Part shown: positions 9,131 to 16,898 of the stretch, one piece after another | Numbering within the stretch: position 1 is the stretch's first letter | Layout: the number at the start of each line of letters is the position of its first letter | Source of the DNA: Candidatus Anaerobutyricum stercoripullorum | GTDB lineage: Bacteria > Bacillota > Clostridia > Lachnospirales > Lachnospiraceae | Reading direction: 5' to 3' | Assembly: GCA_019114885.1 (NCBI GenBank) | Contig: DXEQ01000099.1 | Span: forward strand, 1 to 26,454 | DNA length: 26,454 nucleotides | Program-made: the position numbers and the translations under genes | Notes under the pieces: model-generated | What the model was told of the DNA's origin: nothing | Database searches by the model: none | Seen by the model: only the letters and a program-made list of their open reading frames with translations

Positions 9131-10951
9131 TTATTTTAACTTTCGGGCTGCATTCCAGGCATTGCGCCCTTCCTGGACAGCCAGACTCATCTTTCTTTTC
9201 AGTACATTATAGTCGATCGGTTTGGCGATATGATCGTTCATGCCCGCCTCCATGGAACGACGCTGATCTTCCACATAGGAGTTAGCGGACAGCGCGTAGA
9301 TTGGAATGATTCCGGCATCCCTTCGCTCCATCTTCCGAATCCGTCTGGTGGCCTCCCATCCATCCATCTCCGGCATCTGGATATCCATCAGGATCACATC
9401 GTAGTACCCTTCTTCACTGCCTGCGAAGGTCTCCACTGCCTGACATCCGGTCAACACCCGGTCGGTGCGCACGCCGTCCCGCTCCAGTATGGACATGGTG
9501 ATCTTCGCATTGATGTCGTTATCCTCCGCCAGCAGAACGCGGGCGCCCCGCAGATTACGCAGCACCTCCGCCCTTTTCTCCTCCGCGGTCTCCTGTGGCA
9601 TCTTGTTCCAGCCATCGCTTCCCGGCTGTCGTTCCGACAGCTCCGGTATCTTCTCCGGATCCGGTGAAAAGTCTCCGTCCTCCTGCCGGCCGGTGTCCTC
9701 CGGCTGCACCACAGGCAGAGAGAGGAACACAGTGAAATCACTTCCCGTTCCCAGTTCACTGTCGATCACGATCTGCCCGCCCATCAGCCGGATGATATTA
9801 TCCGCGATGGACATGCCGAGGCCGCTGCCGCCGTATTTTTTCGCGATCATGCTGCTCTCCTGCTCAAAGGGCCGGAAAATGTGACTTAGAAACTCCGGTT
9901 CAATGCCCTTTCCGTCATCCCTCACCTGAATCATCAGCCGCAGCTTATTGTCAATCTTCTCCATTTGCCGGAAGGTGAGGATCACATTGCCTCCCGGTTC
10001 GGTGAACTTGACAGCGTTGGAGAGGAAATTGATGACCACCTGACTTAACCGCATCTCATCTCCGATCACCCGGCGAACGTCAAATCCCTCCACCCGCAGT
10101 TCAAAATGCAGCTGCTTTTCCTCAATGACTTTGAGAAACATGGCGCGCAGCTTATTGGCCATGGCAATCAGGTCAAAACTCTCCTGCTGCAGCACGATCT
10201 TACCGCTCTCAATCCGGGTCAGGTCGAGGATATCGTTAATCAGATGCAGCAGAAAATGGGAAAGATTCTGGGTCTTATCCAGATATTCCCGCAGCACATC
10301 CGGGTTGTCGATCTCCATCTTGGCCAGCTCCAAAAGACCGAGAATCCCGTTCATCGGCGTGCGGATCTCATGGGACATCTCCGAGAGGAACTCCGTCTTC
10401 GCGTCATTCTCCTCCTTTGCGCGGGTCAGCTGATCCTGCAGGACCATCTCCTCCCTCTTTCTTTCGGAAATGTCCTCCATCACCACCGTGTAGATCTCCG
10501 CCCCGGAATCGTAAGTGATCCGGAAGAGGGCGGTGCCCTTCTTTCCGGTCTGCTGATTCACATAGTCAAACTCCGCCGTCAGGGCTTCTTTCCGGTCCCA
10601 GTTCTGATACATCCGTTCCATCTGCATGGAAACTTCCGGTTCCATACACCGCCCGAAAGCAAACACATCGGCGGCCACATCTTCTTTCTCCAGACCGAAG
10701 ATACTCTCCACGTTATCAGAAATGAACAGAGGAAATGCGTCGGCTCCCCGCACGCACAGATATACCTGGAAGGTATTGTCCCGGAGGAAAGGCTCCATCC
10801 ACGCGGCCTCCCCGGCGCTGTTCTCTCTCTCATTTTTCTTTTTTAAAAAATATTTTATCGTCATCACTGCCAGCCAGAATACCGCCAGCGCCAGGAATAA
10901 AAGCACAAGGGTATCCGCATGACCGGCCAGCCTGTTCGTTAATTCTTTCAT
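9131..10951 (-). CDS. Hybrid sensor histidine kinase with receiver domain
   Basis: A 606-residue membrane hybrid kinase. One N-terminal membrane helix (about residues 13-34) is followed by a PAS-like sensor region (about 50-165), a short coiled segment, and a HisKA dimerisation domain with the phosphorylated His194 in SHEIRTPMNG. The ATPase domain shows an N box around Asn312 and glycine motifs DDGKGI (345-350) and GGSGLGM (374-380). A linker leads to a C-terminal receiver with Asp523 as phosphate acceptor and Lys577. There is no large external domain, so the signal is probably sensed in the cytoplasm or membrane. No separate response regulator or phosphotransfer protein is in the window. A strong promoter lies just upstream, and the LRR gene follows after 93 bases. 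Confidence 0.94.
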   Translation of the reverse strand: MKELTNRLAGHADTLVLLFLALAVFWLAVMTIKYFLKKKNERENSAGEAAWMEPFLRDNTFQVYLCVRGADAFPLFISDNVESIFGLEKEDVAADVFAFGRCMEPEVSMQMERMYQNWDRKEALTAEFDYVNQQTGKKGTALFRITYDSGAEIYTVVMEDISERKREEMVLQDQLTRAKEENDAKTEFLSEMSHEIRTPMNGILGLLELAKMEIDNPDVLREYLDKTQNLSHFLLHLINDILDLTRIESGKIVLQQESFDLIAMANKLRAMFLKVIEEKQLHFELRVEGFDVRRVIGDEMRLSQVVINFLSNAVKFTEPGGNVILTFRQMEKIDNKLRLMIQVRDDGKGIEPEFLSHIFRPFEQESSMIAKKYGGSGLGMSIADNIIRLMGGQIVIDSELGTGSDFTVFLSLPVVQPEDTGRQEDGDFSPDPEKIPELSERQPGSDGWNKMPQETAEEKRAEVLRNLRGARVLLAEDNDINAKITMSILERDGVRTDRVLTGCQAVETFAGSEEGYYDVILMDIQMPEMDGWEATRRIRKMERRDAGIIPIYALSANSYVEDQRRSMEAGMNDHIAKPIDYNVLKRKMSLAVQEGRNAWNAARKLK

Positions 10952-10986
10952 GTCTCTTCTCCGAAAAAAAACATTATATTTTTTAA

Positions 10987-11016
10987 ATTATACAACTAAA
11001 AAAAGAACGGTGTCAA
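10987..11016 (-). promoter_or_regulatory. Sigma-A promoter of the hybrid kinase gene
   Basis: On the minus strand a perfect -35 box TTGACA (11011-11016) and a perfect -10 box TATAAT (10987-10992) are separated by 18 bases. The predicted transcript would start near 10980, about 30 bases before the kinase ATG at 10951. A GGAGA-type ribosome binding site sits between. A second TATAAT at 10973-10978 lacks a matching -35 box. This promoter may also serve the LRR, MoxR and DUF58 genes, since no terminator is seen between them. Confidence 0.85.
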
Positions 11017-11132
11017 CGAAATACGTAATGTTTTTTATGATGATTTTTTATAATGGTTTCGCCATCCGTACCCGTTCATATGGCGACTGAAGACCACCGG
11101 CTCTCCGTCCGCACAAAACCGGGCTGAAAGCC

Positions 11133-11165
11133 AAAAAAAGAGAACTCCGCGTCAAAGAGTTCTCT
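11133..11165 (-). terminator. Rho-independent terminator after hydE
   Basis: Minus-strand transcript folds into a 9-bp perfect stem (AGAGAACTC pairing with GAGTTCTCT) with a 9-base loop, followed directly by a run of T. It lies about 20 bases past the hydE stop and marks the end of the hydrogenase/nitrogenase-like gene run. Confidence 0.93.
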
Positions 11166-11183
11166 CTATAATTATTGCTGTTT

Positions 11184-12254
11184 TCATTCTTCCTGTTCTT
11201 CCCGCGCCAGAGGCTCCGTCCGGGCGTCGCCCCGATCCGTCACGATCCGACAGCCCACGGATTCCACCCTTTTTTTCAGATCCGCGATACTCTGCGCCGC
11301 CTCCCCGCCGAGACAGATCTTATTGTCATACAGACTGTAGTCCTTCCGGTTTTTTTCCGGAGAAAGATTGGGCATTATGACGTTAGCTCCCGCCAGCAGC
11401 CCTTTCTCCCTCCCGTGTTCATCCATGGTGCCCAGAGCCGTGGTGGCAGGCAGCAGCACCTTCGGAAGAAGAATCCGGATGATCGAGAGCAGGTAAAGGG
11501 TCCTCTTCACACTGCCGGCTTTTTCCGCCCGGAAACAGGTATCATGATGGGGGATGAAGGGTCCGATTCCCACCATCTCCGGCTGCAGGTCCGCCATGAA
11601 CCGCAGATCGTCGGCCAGATTGGCAAGGGTCTGCCCCGGTGAACCTACCATGCACCCGGCTCCCACCTGATACCCCAGTTCTTTCAGGTCGTAAAGGCAC
11701 TGTTTCCGGTGGGAAAGGAGCATCTCCGGCGGGTGCAGACTGCGATAGTGCGTCTCATCCGCCGTCTCATGGCGCAGAAGATAGCGGTCCGCCCCCGCTT
11801 CCCTGAACTTTTGGTACGTTTCCTTTTCCTTCTCCCCGATGGACAGGGTGATGGCGCAGTCCGGATGCTGTGCCTTGATCTGCCGTATGAGCGCGCACAT
11901 CCGCTCATCGGTATAATACGGGTCCTCCCCGCCCTGTAAGACGAATGTCCGGTATCCCAGGGCGTAGCCTTCCCGACAGCAGGACAGAATCTCATCTGCG
12001 TGAAGCCGGTAACGGTTCACATTCCGGTTGTCCCGGCGGATGCCGCAATAATAACAATTGTTTTTACAATAATTCGTGAATTCTATCAATCCCCGGATGT
12101 ATACCCGATTCCCATAGTATTTCCGGCAGAGCCGGAGAGCCTCCCTGCGGATTGCCTCTCTGGCCTCCGGGTCTTCCTCCTGCTGCAAAAGCAGGATGTA
12201 CTCCTCCTTTGTCATCTCCGGGTGATCGATATATTGTCTGACGATATCATGCAT
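11184..12254 (-). CDS. hydE: Radical SAM maturase HydE ([FeFe]-hydrogenase H-cluster type)
   Basis: A 356-residue radical SAM protein of usual HydE length. The CxxxCxxC motif that binds the catalytic [4Fe-4S] cluster is Cys63, Cys67 and Cys70 (CKNNCYYC). Family-typical stretches include LQGGEDPYYTDE and the DRYLLRHETAD region. In FeFe-hydrogenase assembly HydE acts on the HydG-made Fe(CO)(CN)-cysteine complex on the way to the diiron site. Here neither hydG, hydF nor a hydrogenase gene is visible; the neighbours are a TcdA-like gene, nitrogenase-like genes and hyp genes. It could therefore serve a hydrogenase encoded elsewhere, or a different metallocofactor. Related families such as PylB or HmdB are less likely from the motifs. 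The ATG at 12254 has a GAGGA-type site upstream. Confidence 0.88.
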   Translation of the reverse strand: MHDIVRQYIDHPEMTKEEYILLLQQEEDPEAREAIRREALRLCRKYYGNRVYIRGLIEFTNYCKNNCYYCGIRRDNRNVNRYRLHADEILSCCREGYALGYRTFVLQGGEDPYYTDERMCALIRQIKAQHPDCAITLSIGEKEKETYQKFREAGADRYLLRHETADETHYRSLHPPEMLLSHRKQCLYDLKELGYQVGAGCMVGSPGQTLANLADDLRFMADLQPEMVGIGPFIPHHDTCFRAEKAGSVKRTLYLLSIIRILLPKVLLPATTALGTMDEHGREKGLLAGANVIMPNLSPEKNRKDYSLYDNKICLGGEAAQSIADLKKRVESVGCRIVTDRGDARTEPLAREEQEE

Positions 12255-12350
12255 TCGCTTTTCCTCTTTTTATCTCACTCTGCTTCTCTGTTTCTCATAC
12301 CTGCGCCAAACGCCGCAGCCAGACGGATGTATTCCGGCCGGCAGTCCGCG

Positions 12351-13031
12351 TCAGTTGAGAAGATCTCTGACAACCTCGGCCGCAGCCATCAGACCGGCTG
12401 CCGGAGGCACAAAGGCGATGCTGCCCGGCGTCCGCGACCCGGTCTTTACCGGTTCTTCCGTGGAATAGACGACTTTCAGCCGCCGGATTTCTCTCTTCTT
12501 AAGTTCCCGCCGCATCACGCGGGCCAGCGGACAGACAGAGGTCTTGTAGATGTCCGTCACTTCCAGCCTGGACGGGTCCAGTTTATTGCCGGTTCCCATG
12601 CAGCTGATCACCGGCACGCCCGCTCTCTGCGCCTGACAGATGATGTCCAGCTTGGCGGTCACGGTATCCACGGCGTCCACCACGTAGGACCAGGAACCAA
12701 AATCAAACTCCTGCGCTTTCTCCGGCAGATAAAAGCAGGGATATACCCGCACTCTGGCCGCCGGATTGATGGAGAGGATCCTCTCCCGCATCACCTCCAC
12801 CTTTTTCCGGCCGATGGTGTCCTCCGTGGCAATGATCTGCCGGTTGAGGTTGGAACGGCTGACCACATCGTTGTCTATGAGATCCAGGGCTCCGACTCCG
12901 CTTCTGACAAGCGCCTCCACCACATAGCCGCCGACACCCCCGATGCCAAACACCGCCACCCGGCTTTCCTGCAGCCTTTTTAATCCTTCCGCTCCAATGA
13001 GCATCTCTGTTCGTTCAAAGCTGTGTTCCAT
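12351..13031 (-). CDS. tcdA: tRNA threonylcarbamoyladenosine dehydratase-like E1 enzyme (TcdA/ThiF family)
   Basis: A 226-residue E1-like enzyme. The nucleotide-binding motif GIGGVGGYVVEAL is at about residues 29-41, acidic residues follow in LIDNDVV, and the family stretch SNLNRQ is at about 60-65. TcdA uses ATP to cyclise t6A at position 37 of ANN-decoding tRNAs to ct6A. The ATG at 13031 has an AGGAAAGGA site and gives the normal family start; an in-frame ATG at 13133 would overlap the upstream NifK-like gene. It lies 74 bases after that gene. TcdA is a housekeeping protein and may be here by chance, but a special ThiF-like role in the cluster cannot be ruled out from sequence alone. Confidence 0.88.
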   Translation of the reverse strand: MEHSFERTEMLIGAEGLKRLQESRVAVFGIGGVGGYVVEALVRSGVGALDLIDNDVVSRSNLNRQIIATEDTIGRKKVEVMRERILSINPAARVRVYPCFYLPEKAQEFDFGSWSYVVDAVDTVTAKLDIICQAQRAGVPVISCMGTGNKLDPSRLEVTDIYKTSVCPLARVMRRELKKREIRRLKVVYSTEEPVKTGSRTPGSIAFVPPAAGLMAAAEVVRDLLN

Positions 13032-13105
13032 CTCTCTTATCCTTTCCTGCTTTTTTCGCATCCGGTTCTGTTTCCCGCCGCTTTCCTGTCGGTTCACCGC
13101 CTTTT

Positions 13106-14401
13106 TTAAAGATGCAGTGTCCCGGCTGCCCATGCATCGAGAAAACCGATATCCGTAAGATCCGGAATCTGTTTGCGGTAAATCCGGCCGGAGAAAGCCT
13201 CATGAGGCAGAGGGAAGAACGGAACATCGTCCGGACAGACCGGCTGATACATGGGATCGGCAATGATACCCCGCCCGTTTCTTACCGCGCGGGCGATCTC
13301 CTCCTCGCTCTCCACGAAAACACAGCGGCCATCCCGCCGGTCCAGAAGTTCTTCCTCCGTCTCCAGCGGACAGAGCACGCAGACCGGGATGCCGTAACGC
13401 CGTCGTATGGCCGCCGCCAGCGACTGGCTGATCACCGCCTCGCCGATCAGGTACAAAGGAGCGGCAGTTCTGTCCGCCTGATCCGTATCTGGCGTTGCGG
13501 CTGCTTCCCGGATGGCTGACGGGGCGGCTGTTTCGGCCGCATCTCCCACCTGCCCCTGTGACTCCTCCATCTCGGCATCTCCTTTACAGGATACCCGGCA
13601 TGCGCCGTCTTTCAGACTTTTCTCCATATCGGAAAGCATTTTTTCAGAAAACGGCGCCACAGGGAGGCCGACCACATACGGCGTACCAAATCGTTCCCGC
13701 AGAGCTTTCGCTGCCGGCAGGCCCACAGAAGAAACGACCACATTCAGATCTGCCTCCCCCGCCCGGGCCATGTTCTCCGGACTGCTTCCCATGGCAAATG
13801 TACTGATGATCTCATATCCATGCCTTTCCAGCAATGCCCGCAAAGACGCCAGGGTGGAATTGATGGAGAAATCCAGCGGCGTGGCGCCCAAAAGATTGAT
13901 GGATGGATGAAGAGTCTTTTTCCCGTCGCTCTGTCCCTCCCCTGCCTTTCTGACATCCGCCACCATGTGCTGTGCTACCGCTTCCAACGCCATGCCTGCT
14001 CCCTGCACATAGGAGTGCATACCGTTGGTCGGGAAATACAGCGTTGGTATGCCGGTCTCCTGCTCAACGATCTCCCGGATGGCGTCAAAATCTGTCCCGA
14101 TCATCATCGGAATCGGGGAGCGCACCAGCGCGATAAACCGCGGGTGCAGGTCTTTTGCCGCCCGGATCACATCATCAATAAACTTGTCATCATTGCCCAT
14201 GATGGCATCCATCTCCGACAGGCCGGAGATAAAAACCAGACTGTCCTGTTCATACCAGCGGGGCTCATCATGGGTATTATAGGTGGAGTTGCATCCGGAC
14301 GGGTCATGGATAACCACCATGCCGCCCAGCTCATAGAGGGCGGAGCAGACGCCGGACACATCCGCCGTGTACGTTGATATTATGACTGATACCTGTTTCA
14401 T
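13106..14401 (-). CDS. Nitrogenase component 1-like protein, NifK-like (set 1)
   Basis: A 431-residue member of the nitrogenase component 1 superfamily. The N-terminal stretch GGMVVIHDPSGCNSTYNTHD contains Cys37, aligned by eye with the middle P-cluster cysteine of NifK (GSQGC). The region matching the third NifK cysteine reads RSPIPMMIGTDF with no cysteine, and Asp14 appears where the first would be. Residues about 270-315 are a low-complexity Ala/Glu/Thr/Asp linker between the two halves. The start at 14401 overlaps the stop of the NifD-like gene as ATGA, so translation is coupled and the two likely form a heteromer. It is shorter than true NifK (about 520) and closer in size to dark-operative reductase or group IV proteins. 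Substrate unknown. Confidence 0.85.
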   Translation of the reverse strand: MKQVSVIISTYTADVSGVCSALYELGGMVVIHDPSGCNSTYNTHDEPRWYEQDSLVFISGLSEMDAIMGNDDKFIDDVIRAAKDLHPRFIALVRSPIPMMIGTDFDAIREIVEQETGIPTLYFPTNGMHSYVQGAGMALEAVAQHMVADVRKAGEGQSDGKKTLHPSINLLGATPLDFSINSTLASLRALLERHGYEIISTFAMGSSPENMARAGEADLNVVVSSVGLPAAKALRERFGTPYVVGLPVAPFSEKMLSDMEKSLKDGACRVSCKGDAEMEESQGQVGDAAETAAPSAIREAAATPDTDQADRTAAPLYLIGEAVISQSLAAAIRRRYGIPVCVLCPLETEEELLDRRDGRCVFVESEEEIARAVRNGRGIIADPMYQPVCPDDVPFFPLPHEAFSGRIYRKQIPDLTDIGFLDAWAAGTLHL

Positions 14402-15837
14402 ATGCAGCTCACACACCCCAATCCTTTTCGAATCACCAGATCCTTTGTATCTTTTTGAGTCAGAAAAGCCTCCCGGATACGCTCACACATCCCGAGGATA
14501 CCGGCATAACCATAAAGGCCTCCTCCCTCCACCATGTTGACAAAATGTCCGGTCTGGTGGAAATACGCCGCTTTCTGTCCGATGGCCAGCACCGGTTCTC
14601 CCTCCCGCGGGAACACCCGCATATTGTGATGGATGGTGGCGCAGACCGTAAGGTCCGGCGCATGCTCCTGCAGCCACACAAAGTCCGCCTGCTCCTCGGC
14701 CGAAAAGCTGTCGGCATACACCCGTATCACACGGAATCCGTGGGATAAAAGCAGCCGGGCAAGACCCAGCACCCGCGGAACCGCCGCGGCGTCGATGGCC
14801 ACCGGCATCCCGTCAAGCAGCGCGCGGGTCCTCTCCAGCTCCGCCTCGCACCGTTCCCGCAAAAGGGCTGTGGGGATATCCGTCGAATTATTCACAGCGG
14901 GTGAGACCTGCTCTCCGCACGTCTTCGCAGCAGATGAGTCCGCCTGTCCGGATGGATTTGTCTCAGGCGTCCCGGACAGCTTTTCCTGCAGGAGAGCAAG
15001 CTGGCAGTCAATCTCATCATAATCAAAGGTCTGCGGCAGATAGAGAAACTCCATGTCCAGCCGCTTCGAGAGCGCTTCTCCGGCCACTTTTGCCGGGGGA
15101 TAGGTGACGATATTTAAAAAACTTTCCGCCATGGAAAGGTATTCTTCAAAGCTTTCGCAGGTGGTGAGATCCTTCACGGTATATCCTCTCGCGCGGAGCA
15201 GTCCGAGCATCTCGCAATCCGGCTGCAGTGCCAGATCATTTCCTATGATATTGACCTGCTTCGGATTCCGCTCTTTTTTCTCCAGGCAATCGTACATGGC
15301 CCGCCGCAGCTTCTGGTCCGGCGTCAGACCTCCTTTTTGCATGATTGGATCCATGTACGCCTCAATGAACCACTGATCCGGGAAACGCTCCCGCAGTGTC
15401 CGGTAAATGTAAGGGATATCGCACCCCATAAAGTGATGGATACATACCGTAAATAACAGGACCGCCGTGGGCTTTTGCTTTAGTTTGTGCAGGATCTCGG
15501 ACACGCCCTCGATCACCAGTTCTTCCATCTGTCCGTTTGTGATGTCGTCCTCTTCCACAGCGATAGTCGAAAACCGGTCCGCCGCTCCCATCTCCGCCGC
15601 CGTCAGCACCACGCCCCGGTTGCAGTTATCGGCGCAAACATAGATCTGATGGGACCCCGGCAGGAGCATTCCCGTGTGCACGATATTCCAGGTGCCATGG
15701 GCCGGACTGTTGTATTCCAGTCCCGGCTGAAACGGCGCCGGAAAGGCGGCGTCTTTTATGGATATGATCTCTTTTTCCGTGAGAGGAGGCCGGTACTTTT
15801 CCATGGCCTCCCTGCTTCCATGTATCATTTCAAGCAT
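14398..15837 (-). CDS. Nitrogenase component 1-like protein, NifD-like (set 1)
   Basis: A 479-residue nitrogenase component 1 superfamily protein. Cys72 (in VCADNCNRGVV) and Cys132 (in TVCIHHFMGCD) align by eye with NifD cysteines 88 and 154 of the P-cluster; Cys68 and Cys139 are extra. The first NifD cysteine position falls in YNSPAHGTW and is not Cys. The stretch after CESFEEYLSMAE, where NifD has its FeMo-cofactor cysteine, reads FLNIVTYPPAKV, so that ligand is missing. A low-complexity linker spans about 288-325. The ATG at 15837 has a GGGAG site and overlaps the NifH-like gene by 8 bases; an ATG at 15828 is an alternative. Expected to pair with the NifK-like protein and receive electrons from the NifH-like protein. 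Reaction unknown. Confidence 0.85.
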   Translation of the reverse strand: MLEMIHGSREAMEKYRPPLTEKEIISIKDAAFPAPFQPGLEYNSPAHGTWNIVHTGMLLPGSHQIYVCADNCNRGVVLTAAEMGAADRFSTIAVEEDDITNGQMEELVIEGVSEILHKLKQKPTAVLLFTVCIHHFMGCDIPYIYRTLRERFPDQWFIEAYMDPIMQKGGLTPDQKLRRAMYDCLEKKERNPKQVNIIGNDLALQPDCEMLGLLRARGYTVKDLTTCESFEEYLSMAESFLNIVTYPPAKVAGEALSKRLDMEFLYLPQTFDYDEIDCQLALLQEKLSGTPETNPSGQADSSAAKTCGEQVSPAVNNSTDIPTALLRERCEAELERTRALLDGMPVAIDAAAVPRVLGLARLLLSHGFRVIRVYADSFSAEEQADFVWLQEHAPDLTVCATIHHNMRVFPREGEPVLAIGQKAAYFHQTGHFVNMVEGGGLYGYAGILGMCERIREAFLTQKDTKDLVIRKGLGCVSCI

Positions 15838-16603
15838 TGTTCTCTCCCTGTTTCTGGCAGACGGCAAGAATCTGTCCGGCCAGTTTCCGGTATTCTCCTG
15901 CCATCTCGCTGTCCGGCCATGCTTCCAGCACCGTCATGGCCAGCTCTTCCGCATCGGTGACAGTCTCGCTGCGGGGCAGGTCGCCAACGATCCGGCTGTG
16001 GATATCCTCACAGAGTTCCCGCACTTTTTCTTCCTCATGCTTTACATTTCTCCGGTTCAGGATAATGCCGCCCAGCTTCGCATAACCGCGGTTTTTAAAA
16101 TTCTCCACCGCCATGGCGATATTGGCCGCCGCGTGGATAGCCATGTTCTCACCGGAGGTGAGTACAAACACCTGATCGGCATAGCCGCCCCGCATCGGCA
16201 TGGAAAATCCGCCGCAGACCACGTCGCCCAGGACGTCATAGATGACCACGTCCGGCCGGTACATTTCATAGGCTCCCTTTTCCTTTAACTTCTCCAGAGC
16301 GGCAATGATCCCCCGTCCGGCGCAGCCCATACCCGGCGCGGGCCCTCCCGCTTCCACGCAGAGAACGCCCCGGTATCCTTCCATGACCATATCGGAGAGT
16401 GTAAAATCATTCTTCCGCTCCCGCACAAGATCAAGCACCGTTTCCACCGGCCTGCCGTGACGCAGAAGGGTCGTGGAATCCGCCTTGGGATCGCAGCCGA
16501 TCTGCATCACCGTAAGCCCCTGCTCCGCCATGGCCGCCGCCACATTGGAAAGGGTCGTGGATTTGCCGATGCCGCCTTTTCCGTATACTGCTATCTTTAT
16601 CAT
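15830..16603 (-). CDS. NifH-like ATP-dependent reductase (set 1)
   Basis: A 257-residue NifH/BchL/ChlL/CfbC superfamily protein. It shows the P-loop GKGGIGKST (residues 8-16), switch region DPKADST, and the two cysteines that hold a [4Fe-4S] cluster between subunits of a homodimer: Cys94 (MGCAGRG) and Cys130 (DVVCGGF). Arg97 matches the arginine that is ADP-ribosylated in some nitrogenases. It would pass electrons to the adjacent NifD/K-like pair using ATP. The start at 16603 gives the standard MIKIAVYGKGG beginning with a GGAG site; an in-frame ATG at 16639 would run into the preceding gene. True NifH is about 290 residues, so this is a slightly short form, like group IV members. Confidence 0.92.
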   Translation of the reverse strand: MIKIAVYGKGGIGKSTTLSNVAAAMAEQGLTVMQIGCDPKADSTTLLRHGRPVETVLDLVRERKNDFTLSDMVMEGYRGVLCVEAGGPAPGMGCAGRGIIAALEKLKEKGAYEMYRPDVVIYDVLGDVVCGGFSMPMRGGYADQVFVLTSGENMAIHAAANIAMAVENFKNRGYAKLGGIILNRRNVKHEEEKVRELCEDIHSRIVGDLPRSETVTDAEELAMTVLEAWPDSEMAGEYRKLAGQILAVCQKQGENNA

Positions 16604-16619
16604 AAATGTACTCCGTTTC

Positions 16620-16871
16620 TCACACTTTCGCGTAGGCAACCTTGGAAGTCACCCCGTCCAGCCGCCCGATGCGCCCCGACAGAGTGCTGATGGCATTCTG
16701 CGGCGCATCCAGCACCAGACTGATGATGTTGATCCCTTTCTGACGATAGGGGATACCCATCCGGCCCACCACGTACTGTGCGTATTCATGAATGATATCA
16801 TTTAATTCCGCCGTCTCTTCCGCATTTTCCACGATGATGGAGACAACGGCGATTCTTGTTTCTGTGTCCAT
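16620..16871 (-). CDS. TM1266-type putative iron-only hydrogenase system regulator
   Basis: An 83-residue protein with an ACT/NikR-C-like beta-alpha-beta pattern. Sequence features such as RIAVVSIIVEN, IIHEYAQYVVGRMGIPY and ISLVLDAPQNAISTLSGRIGRL match the TM1266 family, annotated as iron-only hydrogenase system regulator and commonly found beside hydE/hydF/hydG genes. No DNA-binding domain is visible, so it may act as a small-molecule or protein binder rather than a classical repressor. It has an AGGGAGG site, sits 27 bases after hypE and 16 bases before the NifH-like gene, so it is embedded in the operon. Its presence ties this cluster to hydrogenase-type cofactor chemistry. Confidence 0.82.
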   Translation of the reverse strand: MDTETRIAVVSIIVENAEETAELNDIIHEYAQYVVGRMGIPYRQKGINIISLVLDAPQNAISTLSGRIGRLDGVTSKVAYAKV

Positions 16872-16898
16872 TTCGTCCTCCCTGCTATTTGCGCAGTA

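Noticed and set aside
13106..16603. A true nitrogen-fixing nitrogenase
   Set aside because: The subunits are shorter than NifDK, key cofactor and P-cluster cysteines are missing by eye, and no nifB, nifE or nifN is present.
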